A stretch of 64,000 bases of DNA from Mariniphaga sp040772505 (GTDB taxonomy: Bacteria > Bacteroidota > Bacteroidia > Bacteroidales > Prolixibacteraceae), in NCBI GenBank assembly GCA_040772505.1, contig JAXGYA010000001.1, positions 1 to 64,000 on the forward strand, given 5' to 3'. Under the pieces are notes generated by a model, which was given only the letters and a program-made list of their open reading frames with translations, made no database searches and was not told where the DNA came from. Shown piece after piece: positions 33,909 through 42,605 of the stretch. Position 1 is the first letter of the stretch. Each line of letters begins with the position of its first letter. Both the position numbers and the translations under genes were made by a program.

Positions 33909-34132
33909 AGACTATAAAGTTAAAATTATACGATTTCGTCCATTAATATAACTCATAAAAAGGGATTGACTTATATTCAAATCCTATGTTTAACAATCAT
34001 TAACATTAATATTGGATTAATTAAATGCTATCCTGTTGACCCAATGCCTGTTGCTTTTAGTTGATTAATGCACAGAAAAGGAATATATTTTGCCAATTTT
34101 GTTTCAATTTTCAGGATAAAGGCTATTTGTTC

Positions 34133-34140
34133 TATCTTTG
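34133..34140 (+). promoter_or_regulatory. probable dxs promoter, -7 element
   Basis: TATCTTTG matches TAnnTTTG and lies 18 bases upstream of the dxs ATG, leaving a leader of about ten bases. The rest of 33909-34132 is AT-rich without a gene. Confidence 0.6.
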
Positions 34141-34158
34141 AACATATTTTGAAGTGAG

Positions 34159-36069
34159 ATGGGTAAAAAAAAAGAAGAACTACTCAGCAAAATTAATAGT
34201 CCGGCTGATTTAAAAAAATTGAAACCAGAACAACTTCCCCGGGTTTGCGAAGAGCTCAGAGAATTTATTATTGATTCAGTTTCAACCAATCCGGGTCATT
34301 TTGGAGCAAGCCTCGGTGTTGTGGAACTTACCGTAGCCTTGCATTATGTTTACAATACCCCTTACGATTTGCTGGTCTGGGATGTTGGGCACCAGGCATA
34401 TGGGCACAAAATATTAACCGGACGTCGCGATATTTTTCACACCAACCGGAAGCTGCATGGAATCAGTGGTTTCCCGAGCCGCAGTGAGAGCGAATATGAT
34501 GCCTTTGGAACCGGGCACTCGTCAACTTCAATTTCTGCTGCCTATGGTATGGCTGTAGCTTCAGCGCTGAAAAAAGAGAAAGACCGTAAATTTGTTGCCA
34601 TCATTGGCGATGGAGCCATAACCGGCGGAATGGCATTTGAGGCATTGAACAATGCCGGAACCAGCAGAGCCGATTTGCTTGTGATTTTAAATGATAACAA
34701 TATAGCTATTGACCCCAATGCCGGAATCATCGGGCAATATCTTTTGGGCATCTCAAAATCACAAACCTACAACAAGATAAAAGCAAAAATTTGGGATGGA
34801 TTGGGAAAGCTTGACGGATTGGGAAGAAGAACCAGAAAGCTTATTCAGAAAAACCAGCACGCCCTGAAAAACTTGCTTTTAAAAGGCAATAACCTGTTTG
34901 AAGCTTTTGAATTCAGGTATTTTGGACCGGTAAACGGTCATGATGTTGATTACCTGATTGAGGTTCTACAGGATTTAAAAAAAATTCCCGGGCCCAAGCT
35001 GCTCCACATTGTCACCAAAAAGGGGAAAGGATTTGCTCAGGCAGAGCTGAATCAGACCAAATACCATGCACCCGGGCTGTTTGATAAGGAGACAGGGGAA
35101 ATATATTCCAATAGCTGTTCGGCTGAAAAGGTGCCCAAGCTACAGGATGTTTTTGGTAAAACTTTAGTTGAGCTGGCCGAAATGAATGATAAAATAGTAG
35201 GAATTACACCGGCTATGCCCACAGGATGCTCCATGAACCTGCTGTTTGAAAAAATGCCCCACCGGGCGTTTGATGTGGGAATTGCCGAGCAACATGCCGT
35301 AACCTTTTCGGCAGCCCTTGCAACTCAGGGGATTGTCCCGTTTTGTAATATTTATTCCACCTTCATTCAGCGCGCCTACGACCAGGTAATTCACGATGTT
35401 GCCCTCCAGAATCTTCCGGTTGTTTTTTGCATAGACCGCAGCGGACTGGTGGGCGAAGATGGTCAAACCCATCACGGCATTTTTGACATTGCCTTTATGC
35501 GGTCAATACCAAACCTGATTGTTGCCGCACCAATGGATGAGGTGGATTTGAGAAACCTGATGTACACCGCTCAGATGGAACAGATCAAACAACCATTCTC
35601 AATTCGCTATCCAAGAGGTTGTGGTGCTAATCCCGACTGGGAACAGCCTTTCCGAGAAATTGAAATAGGCAAAGGCAGGCAACTGACCGATGGAAATGAT
35701 GTTGCAATCCTAACCATTGGCAAATCAGGGATTTTTGCACAAAGCGCGATTAAGAATCTGTCAGACGAAGGAATTTCAGCAGCTCATTTTGACCTCAGAT
35801 TTGTCAAACCCCTTGACGAAGAGATGCTTGAAGAAATCTTTAAGAAATACAGTAAAATCATTACTGTAGAAGACGGAACAGTTAAAGGAGGTTTTGGCAG
35901 TGCTGTTATGGAATTTATGGTTGAAAAAGGATTTTTCTCCCACCTGAAAATTGTCGGTATTCCTGACACATTTATCGCGCAGGGCTCTCTCGAAGAGCTT
36001 TATGCATTGTGTGGAATTGATACAAAAGGAATAATTCGTGCAGTTCGGGAAATGGTTAAAAATAGATAA
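34159..36069 (+). CDS. dxs: 1-deoxy-D-xylulose-5-phosphate synthase
   Basis: The 636-residue thiamine-diphosphate enzyme opens the MEP isoprenoid pathway, condensing pyruvate and glyceraldehyde 3-phosphate. The N-terminal signature WDVGHQAYGHKILTGR, the ThDP-Mg motif GDGAITGGMAFEALNNAG and the transketolase pyrimidine domain (CIDRSGLVGEDGQTHHG) are present. The C-terminal domain contains ITVEDGTVKGGFGSAV. Length is normal. The sensor kinase gene follows after 48 bases. Confidence 0.97.
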   Translation: MGKKKEELLSKINSPADLKKLKPEQLPRVCEELREFIIDSVSTNPGHFGASLGVVELTVALHYVYNTPYDLLVWDVGHQAYGHKILTGRRDIFHTNRKLHGISGFPSRSESEYDAFGTGHSSTSISAAYGMAVASALKKEKDRKFVAIIGDGAITGGMAFEALNNAGTSRADLLVILNDNNIAIDPNAGIIGQYLLGISKSQTYNKIKAKIWDGLGKLDGLGRRTRKLIQKNQHALKNLLLKGNNLFEAFEFRYFGPVNGHDVDYLIEVLQDLKKIPGPKLLHIVTKKGKGFAQAELNQTKYHAPGLFDKETGEIYSNSCSAEKVPKLQDVFGKTLVELAEMNDKIVGITPAMPTGCSMNLLFEKMPHRAFDVGIAEQHAVTFSAALATQGIVPFCNIYSTFIQRAYDQVIHDVALQNLPVVFCIDRSGLVGEDGQTHHGIFDIAFMRSIPNLIVAAPMDEVDLRNLMYTAQMEQIKQPFSIRYPRGCGANPDWEQPFREIEIGKGRQLTDGNDVAILTIGKSGIFAQSAIKNLSDEGISAAHFDLRFVKPLDEEMLEEIFKKYSKIITVEDGTVKGGFGSAVMEFMVEKGFFSHLKIVGIPDTFIAQGSLEELYALCGIDTKGIIRAVREMVKNR

Positions 36070-36117
36070 TATTTATACCTTTCTGCCGTTTTCATAAATG
36101 AACTAAAAAATCGCACC

Positions 36118-37308
36118 TTGGATATATATTTGAAAAGAAAGCGCGGAAAGATTTTACTGTTAGCTGTAGCAGTATTAATCGGTGTTGCTTCACTGCTCTA
36201 CACCAACTGGCTGACCGGAAAGATGGCTAACGAAGAGCAGAAGAAAGTGGAGCTGTGGGCACAGGCAACCAAACGTCTGGCAGAAACCGGAATCCAGAAT
36301 AACAGCCAGACCGGAATGGAACAACTGAACACAGCCTATCTGACTTTGATTCAGTCCATCCTTGAGCAGAATACTACAATCCCGGTTCTAATCGTAGAAC
36401 CCGACGGCAAATTCAACTACGAAGCAAATATCAGTTTCAATGAGGCGCGGAAAGAGCAGGTGCTCACCAATGAGCTGGAAAAAATGAAAACTCATGCCGA
36501 GCCTATCCGCATTGAACTCTCAGAAGAAGAAGGAAAATATCTTCTGCTCTATTATCGCGAATCAAATATTCTCCGCAATCTTCGCTATTATCCTTTCATT
36601 CAACTGTTTGTGATAATGGTTTTTATCATTGCAGCCTATTCGGCTTTCAATGCAACCCAACGTGCTGAGCAGAATCAAGTGTGGGTGGGAATGTCGAAAG
36701 AAACTGCACACCAGCTGGGAACGCCGATCTCTTCGCTGATGGCATGGATTGAAATCCTGAAATTACAGGATGTTGAGCCATCGATCGTAAAAGAGTTTGA
36801 AGAAGATACAAAACGGCTTGAGAAAATTACCGAACGATTTTCAAAAATCGGCTCAAAGCCTGAACTCACGCCAACCAACCTGACAGAGGTGATTAATTCA
36901 ACAATCAGCTATCTGAAAACCCGCTCTTCGCACAAAGTCAAGTTTGAAAAATCATTTGATGAAGAGCTTGATTTACTCATTCCGCTCAATGCGGCTCTTT
37001 TCTCATGGGTTATTGAAAATATCTGCAAAAATGCCATTGATGCAATGGATAATAACGGAATCATCCATATTGAACTGGAAGAGAAGGAAAATTCCGTCAT
37101 TCTTGATATCACCGATACCGGCAAGGGTGTGCCCAAATCTCAGTTTAAAACAATTTTCCATCCCGGATTTTCCACAAAAAAACGGGGCTGGGGATTGGGG
37201 CTTTCTTTAGCCAAGCGTATTGTTGAAAACTACCATAAGGGAAAAATTTTTATCAAATGGTCTGAAGCAGGAAAGGGAACCACTTTCCGCATTGTACTGA
37301 AAAAATAG
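36118..37308 (+). CDS. membrane sensor histidine kinase (orphan)
   Basis: The 396-residue protein appears to start at TTG 36118; the only ATG just upstream runs into a stop. Membrane segments at about 11-31 and 160-180 enclose a 125-residue periplasmic sensor. The H-box is MSKETAHQLGTPISSLMAWI (phospho-accepting His near 200), the N-box ENICKNAIDAM, the G1 box DITDTGKGVP and the G2 box GWGLGLSLAKRIV. The HQLGTP variant marks the Bacteroidota subgroup. No response regulator gene is adjacent, so the partner lies elsewhere. Confidence 0.92.
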   Translation: MDIYLKRKRGKILLLAVAVLIGVASLLYTNWLTGKMANEEQKKVELWAQATKRLAETGIQNNSQTGMEQLNTAYLTLIQSILEQNTTIPVLIVEPDGKFNYEANISFNEARKEQVLTNELEKMKTHAEPIRIELSEEEGKYLLLYYRESNILRNLRYYPFIQLFVIMVFIIAAYSAFNATQRAEQNQVWVGMSKETAHQLGTPISSLMAWIEILKLQDVEPSIVKEFEEDTKRLEKITERFSKIGSKPELTPTNLTEVINSTISYLKTRSSHKVKFEKSFDEELDLLIPLNAALFSWVIENICKNAIDAMDNNGIIHIELEEKENSVILDITDTGKGVPKSQFKTIFHPGFSTKKRGWGLGLSLAKRIVENYHKGKIFIKWSEAGKGTTFRIVLKK

Positions 37309-37519
37309 GTGTGAAATTTAAAAAGTTAATCTTATCGAGTTTTGCAGTCAGGTTTTAAAAAATTATTTCACGGAACATTCAATTCTTACTTTACTGACAA
37401 TCAGCCTGTTTAAGCATGGAATTAACAGTTGATTCTGAATTGTGAATATCTATCCGAAAAATAAGCTAAACAAAACAGATTGATTCTCTATTTTTACGGG
37501 TGAAGAAACCGCAGAAAAA

Positions 37520-38314
37520 ATGAAACAATATTTACATCTTCTGGACACCATTTTAGAAAATGGCACAGAAAAAGAGGACCGCACCGGAACCGGAACCATC
37601 AGCGTCTTTGGTCATCAGATGCGTTTTGACTTGAGTGAAGGATTCCCAGTAATCACCACAAAAAAACTGCATCTTAAATCAATTATCCATGAATTGCTGT
37701 GGTTTTTGGCAGGCGACACCAACGTGAAATACCTGCAGGAGAACGGGGTGCGCATCTGGAATGAATGGGCAGACGAAAACGGTGATCTCGGACACATCTA
37801 TGGATACCAGTGGCGCAGCTGGCCAACTCCCGACGGCAGGCATATTGATCAAATCAGCCAGGTGGTTGACTCCATTAAAAACAATCCCGATTCGCGGCGG
37901 CATATTGTCAGTGCATGGAATGTGGGCGAACTAGACAAAATGAATCTTCCGCCATGCCACCTCCTGTTTCAGTTTTACGTGGTCAACGGGAAGCTCTCCT
38001 GCCAGCTCTATCAGCGCAGTGCCGATGTTTTTCTGGGAGTACCCTTCAACATTGCTTCCTACGCCTTGCTGACACTGATGATGGCACAGGTAACAGGGCT
38101 AAAGCCGGGCGACTTTGTGCACACATTCGGGGATGTGCACATCTATTCCAACCATGTTGAACAGGTGAAACTTCAGCTCACCCGCCAGCCCTATCCACTG
38201 CCGAAAATGAAAATTAACCCGGAGGTTAAAAATATTTTCGATTTTGAATTTGATGATTTTGAACTTTCCGGCTATGAGGCACATCCGCACATCAAAGGGA
38301 AGGTTGCAGTCTGA
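37520..38314 (+). CDS. thyA: thymidylate synthase
   Basis: The 264-residue enzyme methylates dUMP to dTMP using methylene-tetrahydrofolate. DRTGTGTISVFGHQMRFDL binds phosphate and folate. The catalytic Cys is in NLPPCHLLFQFYV near residue 146, followed by QRSADVFLGVPFNIASY. Length equals E. coli ThyA. The folate reductase gene follows 92 bases later, the usual pairing because ThyA oxidises the folate that FolA regenerates. Confidence 0.98.
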   Translation: MKQYLHLLDTILENGTEKEDRTGTGTISVFGHQMRFDLSEGFPVITTKKLHLKSIIHELLWFLAGDTNVKYLQENGVRIWNEWADENGDLGHIYGYQWRSWPTPDGRHIDQISQVVDSIKNNPDSRRHIVSAWNVGELDKMNLPPCHLLFQFYVVNGKLSCQLYQRSADVFLGVPFNIASYALLTLMMAQVTGLKPGDFVHTFGDVHIYSNHVEQVKLQLTRQPYPLPKMKINPEVKNIFDFEFDDFELSGYEAHPHIKGKVAV

Positions 38315-38406
38315 AATTCACTGCCTGAATACAATTCGCCCATGTTGATTTTTTCTAAATAACAGCTTTGAAATTTTTCCCGGATAAATCCTTTTCTGAA
38401 CAAAAC

Positions 38407-38913
38407 ATGATACACAAAAATATATCCATCATTGTTGCTGTTGCCGGTAATTTTGCCATTGGAAAAAATAACGATTTGCTCTTCCATCTGCCCGGCGATT
38501 TGAAACGTTTCAAACAAATTACCACAGGGCACAGCCTGATAATGGGACGCAACACATTGCTCTCCCTGCCCGAATGGCCCCTGCCAAACCGCAGGCATAT
38601 TGTTATCAGCGATAAAATTGATGATGTTTTCCCGGGATGTGAAGTGGTGTTTTCCATTGCTGAAGCACTCGAAAAAGTGAAAAATGAACAGGAAGCATTT
38701 GTTATCGGCGGCGGAATGGTTTACAGGCAGTTTTATCCGATTGCTGGAAGATTATACCTCACCCTTGTTCACAAAGATTTTGATGCTGATGTGTTTTTCC
38801 CGGAAATTGATTTTACGGAATGGGAGGAATGTATGCGCGAGGACTTGTTTGACGAAAAAAACGGGTTCCATTATTCTTATCTCAATCTTGTTCGCAAAAA
38901 CCGAAAGGAGTGA
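38407..38913 (+). CDS. folA: dihydrofolate reductase
   Basis: From ATG 38407 the enzyme has 168 residues. The N-terminal ISIIVAVAGNFAIGKNNDLLFHLPGDLKRFK holds the folate-binding core with the acidic Asp of the LPGDLKRF motif. NADPH contacts are in GRNTLLSLPE..PNRRHIVIS and FVIGGGMVYRQFYP. It reduces dihydrofolate to tetrahydrofolate and pairs with thyA. An in-frame TTG at 38368 is a less likely start. Confidence 0.97.
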   Translation: MIHKNISIIVAVAGNFAIGKNNDLLFHLPGDLKRFKQITTGHSLIMGRNTLLSLPEWPLPNRRHIVISDKIDDVFPGCEVVFSIAEALEKVKNEQEAFVIGGGMVYRQFYPIAGRLYLTLVHKDFDADVFFPEIDFTEWEECMREDLFDEKNGFHYSYLNLVRKNRKE

Positions 38914-39209
38914 AATTCACATTATCGCCTCTTTCAACTATATTTTTGAATATATTTTAATCGGAACATGGCTAAGCTTTGGAACTGCAATTGCAACAGG
39001 ATTAGCAGTTTTAGGGTTAATTAGGTTGGCCTAAAAAAAAGATTTACAACTGGAACGCATAAAATCAAAAATTGTGCTTTGTGTTACAATTATTGATGTC
39101 AAGTTTCTCTATCTTTATCACCAAAAGTTTTTCTTTTAAACTTTGACATTTTTTATAAGTCAAATGATTTTGGTACTTTTCAGGATAATCAACTTTTAAA
39201 AATTCAATT
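38914..39209 (+). other. intergenic region after folA, possible short transcript
   Basis: TATTTTTG at 38941-38948 matches the promoter -7 consensus. The open frame after it encodes a hydrophobic run (FEYILIGTWLSFGTAIATGLAVLGLI) ending at a TAA at 39034, but without a credible start codon. I leave it as unassigned. The remaining bases up to the DUF362 gene show nothing else. Confidence 0.3.
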
Positions 39210-40151
39210 ATGGACCGACGAAATTTCTTAAAAGCGGCTGCTCTGACCGGCGCGGCAATAACAGCAATTAAAAATGCAGATGCAATGAGCATTCTGACTC
39301 AATCATTTCAGGGAAAGAGCGAAACACCCGCATACGATTTGGTAGCAGTAATGGGTGGCGAGCCGGAAGTGATGTTTCAAAAGGCAATTGAGGAGATGGG
39401 GGGAATGAAAAAATTTATCAGCTCAGGCGACATAGTGTGTGTGAAACCCAACATCGGCTGGGACAAAACACCTGAAATGGGAGCCAACACCAACCCGAAA
39501 CTGGTTGTTGAAATCATTAAGCAATGCTTTGATGCCGGAGCAAAAGAGGTAATCGTTTTCGACCACACCTGCGACGACTGGATTAAATGCTATGCCAACA
39601 GCGGAATTGAAGAAGCAGCTAAAGCAGCGGGAGCAAAGGTAGTACCGGCGCATCAGGAATCCTACTACAAGCCTGTTTCCCTGCCAAAAGGCAAAAGCCT
39701 GAAAGAGGCAAAAATTCATCAGGCAATTGTGGATTCCGACAAATGGATTAACGTGCCAATTCTTAAAAATCATGGCGGTGCACAACTCACTATTTCCATG
39801 AAAAACTATATGGGAATAGTCTGGGACAGGAGATATTTTCATGCAAACGATTTGCAGCAGTGCATTGCAGATGTCTGTACCTATGAGAAGCGCCCGGTTC
39901 TCAATGTGGTGGATGCCTACCGGATGATGAAGACCAGCGGTCCCAGAGGGAAATCCGAAGCGGATGTGGTGCTATCAAAAGGGCTTTTTATTTCACAGGA
40001 CATTGTAGCCGTTGACACTGCTGCCGCCAATTTCTTCAATCAGGCGCGGGAGATGCCACTCGACAAGGTAACCCATCTGGCTAAAGGGCAGGAGCTGGGA
40101 GTCGGAACAATGCAGCTGGATAAACTGAATATCAAAAGAGTGAGGATTTAA
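39210..40151 (+). CDS. DUF362-domain protein with Tat-type signal
   Basis: The 313-residue protein starts MDRRNFLKAAALTGAAITAI, a twin-arginine signal with a short hydrophobic segment, so export in folded form, probably with a bound cofactor, is likely. DUF362 motifs follow: VCVKPNIGWDKTPEMGANTNP, EVIVFDHTCDDW, INVPILKNHGGAQLTISMKNYMG and RPVLNVVDAYRMM. No ferredoxin domain is fused. The polyferredoxin gene follows 125 bases later, suggesting a shared periplasmic redox task. The reaction is unknown. Confidence 0.88.
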   Translation: MDRRNFLKAAALTGAAITAIKNADAMSILTQSFQGKSETPAYDLVAVMGGEPEVMFQKAIEEMGGMKKFISSGDIVCVKPNIGWDKTPEMGANTNPKLVVEIIKQCFDAGAKEVIVFDHTCDDWIKCYANSGIEEAAKAAGAKVVPAHQESYYKPVSLPKGKSLKEAKIHQAIVDSDKWINVPILKNHGGAQLTISMKNYMGIVWDRRYFHANDLQQCIADVCTYEKRPVLNVVDAYRMMKTSGPRGKSEADVVLSKGLFISQDIVAVDTAAANFFNQAREMPLDKVTHLAKGQELGVGTMQLDKLNIKRVRI

Positions 40152-40276
40152 CACAACAGCCGAAAATAACCCGGATTATTGAATCACTGATTCACTTTGA
40201 TTCACCGGCTTGTATTGTCCGGGTTTTCAACCGGACATTCCTGCTTCTCTCTTTTTTCAGATAAAAACTGAACGTT

Positions 40277-41827
40277 ATGCTTAAAAAAATCAGGATTACT
40301 GTTTCCATCATATTCTTTTCACTCATTACCCTCTACTTCCTTGATTTTGCCGGCTTTCTACCCGAAAAAATGAGCGTTTTGACCGATTTGCAATTTGTTC
40401 CGGCACTGCTTGCACTCAATGGAACTGTGTTACTCATACTCATCCTCTCAACTCTCCTTTTCGGAAGAATATACTGCTCGTCGATTTGTCCTTTGGGTGT
40501 CTATCAGGATATTGCCGCCTGGGTTTCTAAAAAATTCACCAAAAGGAAAAGATACAGATACAGTAAGGCTAAAACCGTGCTCCGCCTAAGCGTTTTGGGA
40601 GCTGCAATTTTGGCTTTCTTTGCCGGATTTTCTTTTTTGCCGGGCTTATTGGATCCTTATGGCGCTTACGGAAGAATTACTTCGCATCTCTTCCGTCCGG
40701 CATATTTAGCCGGAAATAACCTATTGGCTTATGTTTTCTCAACGTTCAATAATTACAGGTTCTATCACATCAGCATCTATCCTTTGGGGTTTTTATCAAT
40801 CATCATTGCTTTGCTGACCTTTCTGCTCGTTGGATTTTTAGCATGGAAACACGGGAGAACATACTGCAACACCATTTGCCCCGTTGGGACAATCCTGGGA
40901 TTTCTGAGTAAATATTCCCTTTTCAGGATACAGTTTGTGGATGAAAAATGCAATTCATGCGGCTTGTGCACCATGAAGTGTAAAGCATCATGCCTTGACT
41001 CAAAGAATAAAACCGTCGATTACGAACGCTGTGTCGCCTGCTTCAACTGCATTGAAGCCTGCAACCGCGATGCCATGAAATATTTAATTATCGGGCGGAA
41101 AAAGAGAACTCAGGAAGAGTCAGCGGCAACTCCGGTTGCTCCTAAAAAGCATAATGCCATTGGCGAATCGAGGCGTCGGTTTTTGCTTGCAACATTAGCT
41201 GCAAGTTTGGCTGCCGGAAAACTGTTTGCACAGAAAATTGCTGAACCGCTTTTGCCCAAACGTGAATTGAAGCGACAAACCCCGATTGCACCGCCCGGAG
41301 CACTAAATTTTGAGCGCTTTCAGAAAAAATGCATCTCCTGTCATCTTTGTGTCAGCAAGTGCCCTTCCCATGTCATCAAGCCTGCTTTTCTGGAATACGG
41401 GCTGAGCGGAATGATGCAGCCAAAGCTCTATTTCGATCGCGGATTCTGCAATTATGACTGTACGGTTTGCTGCGATGTTTGCCCCACCGATGCACTGATG
41501 AAACTGACAAAGGAAGAAAAACACCACAACCAGATGGGGCAGGTAAATTTTATTATAGAAAACTGTATTGTCTATTATGACGAAACAAGCTGTGGCGCTT
41601 GCTCAGAGCATTGCCCGACCCAGGCAGTGCGCATGGTCCCATACAAAGACGAACTAACCATTCCGGAAATTGAACCCGAGATTTGTGTAGGCTGTGGCGG
41701 CTGTGAATATGTTTGTCCAGCAATTCCCTACAAGGCTATTTTTGTTGAGGGACTCACCGCTCACAACACTATTGATTTGGAACACGAAGAGGCAGAAGAT
41801 ATAACCATTGACGATTTCGGATTCTGA
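40277..41827 (+). CDS. NapH-like membrane polyferredoxin with internal twin-arginine segment
   Basis: The 516-residue protein is built in two parts. The N-terminal half is NapH/MauN/RdxA-like: about five membrane segments, with CxxxCP motifs in CSSICPLG (66-70) and CNTICPVG (about 196), then two ferredoxin clusters (CNSCGLCTMKC, CVACFNCIEAC; about 224-265). Near 298 comes SRRRFLLATLAASLAAGKLFA, a Tat-signal look-alike inside the protein. The C-terminal half carries four more clusters (CISCHLCVSKCP, CNYDCTVCCDVCP, CGACSEHCP, CVGCGGCEYVCP) and resembles NapG. It probably passes electrons from the quinone pool to the DUF362 protein or another periplasmic acceptor. Confidence 0.9.
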   Translation: MLKKIRITVSIIFFSLITLYFLDFAGFLPEKMSVLTDLQFVPALLALNGTVLLILILSTLLFGRIYCSSICPLGVYQDIAAWVSKKFTKRKRYRYSKAKTVLRLSVLGAAILAFFAGFSFLPGLLDPYGAYGRITSHLFRPAYLAGNNLLAYVFSTFNNYRFYHISIYPLGFLSIIIALLTFLLVGFLAWKHGRTYCNTICPVGTILGFLSKYSLFRIQFVDEKCNSCGLCTMKCKASCLDSKNKTVDYERCVACFNCIEACNRDAMKYLIIGRKKRTQEESAATPVAPKKHNAIGESRRRFLLATLAASLAAGKLFAQKIAEPLLPKRELKRQTPIAPPGALNFERFQKKCISCHLCVSKCPSHVIKPAFLEYGLSGMMQPKLYFDRGFCNYDCTVCCDVCPTDALMKLTKEEKHHNQMGQVNFIIENCIVYYDETSCGACSEHCPTQAVRMVPYKDELTIPEIEPEICVGCGGCEYVCPAIPYKAIFVEGLTAHNTIDLEHEEAEDITIDDFGF

Positions 41828-41963
41828 TGCTCCTTTTCTCTACCGCTTTTTTGCATGTCAGGCAAAGCTCAGAATCGCCAATCTTTCTCTCTTCCCTTGC
41901 AGCTCTAATTGCACCTAACTGATATTAATGATGTGTCTCTATTCATCAAATTTTTCACAATTA

Positions 41964-42605
41964 TTATTTTTTCCTGTAAAAAAAACTTTGTCGGGTTTCT
42001 TTCACATCAAAAGTAAATATCTCTGAATCGGGAAATCTGCCAAAAAAAGCAAGCATGCCAATGTCTCCTGCACAAAACAGACTGTGAACACTCATAATAA
42101 ACAGCCAAAAATAAAATGCCGGATTGGGGAATGTGAAAACCACTCCGGCTAATGTTATCAGTTTCACTACAATAAGCGGAATTAAAGCAACAAAGGTAAA
42201 CTGCCTCCGGTTGAGCACATGCCGGTCGGCTTCAGCATAAAAGATGAATTGCTTCAAGTATCCGCCAATTCTTACACGTGGAGCACCGGTGAGTTTAAAA
42301 GCAAGCAGATGCAAGAGTTCATGAATAATTATCAGTAGTGTGAACGAAAAAACAAGGGCACCAATCAACCAGAAAAGCGGTTCGCTGTTGCCGCTAATTG
42401 CCAGCACCAGAGGGCGTGTAGCAATGAACAATCCAACAAGTACCATAATAATCTGATAAATCATAAATCCGCGAATCAGTTTGCTGTCGGTTGAAAGCTG
42501 CTCAATGACAAAATCTTTAACCCCGGTATGTTCCAAAACAGCAATTTGTTCAAACTCATCACTGTTCTGCAACTCTTCAAGGGTTGGATTAGACCTAAAA
42601 ATCAT
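41964..42605 (-). CDS. DUF3267-type membrane protein with zincin motif
   Basis: The 213-residue protein has four membrane segments. A HELLHLLAF motif (HExxH type, near 102-110) sits in the second or third segment, as in DUF3267 and M50-like zinc peptidases. A possible second ligand is Asp/His in the C-terminal half (SVHSLFCAGDIGML). Peptidase activity is not shown. Its ATG overlaps the stop of the flippase gene by four bases, so the two are co-translated. It converges on the polyferredoxin gene. Confidence 0.8.
   Translation of the reverse strand: MIFRSNPTLEELQNSDEFEQIAVLEHTGVKDFVIEQLSTDSKLIRGFMIYQIIMVLVGLFIATRPLVLAISGNSEPLFWLIGALVFSFTLLIIIHELLHLLAFKLTGAPRVRIGGYLKQFIFYAEADRHVLNRRQFTFVALIPLIVVKLITLAGVVFTFPNPAFYFWLFIMSVHSLFCAGDIGMLAFFGRFPDSEIFTFDVKETRQSFFYRKK

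Noticed and set aside
38684..39034. 116-codon frame beginning inside folA with a hydrophobic tail
   Set aside because: Most of it is folA in another frame. The hydrophobic end has no start codon of its own. Kept only as a note on the intergenic region.
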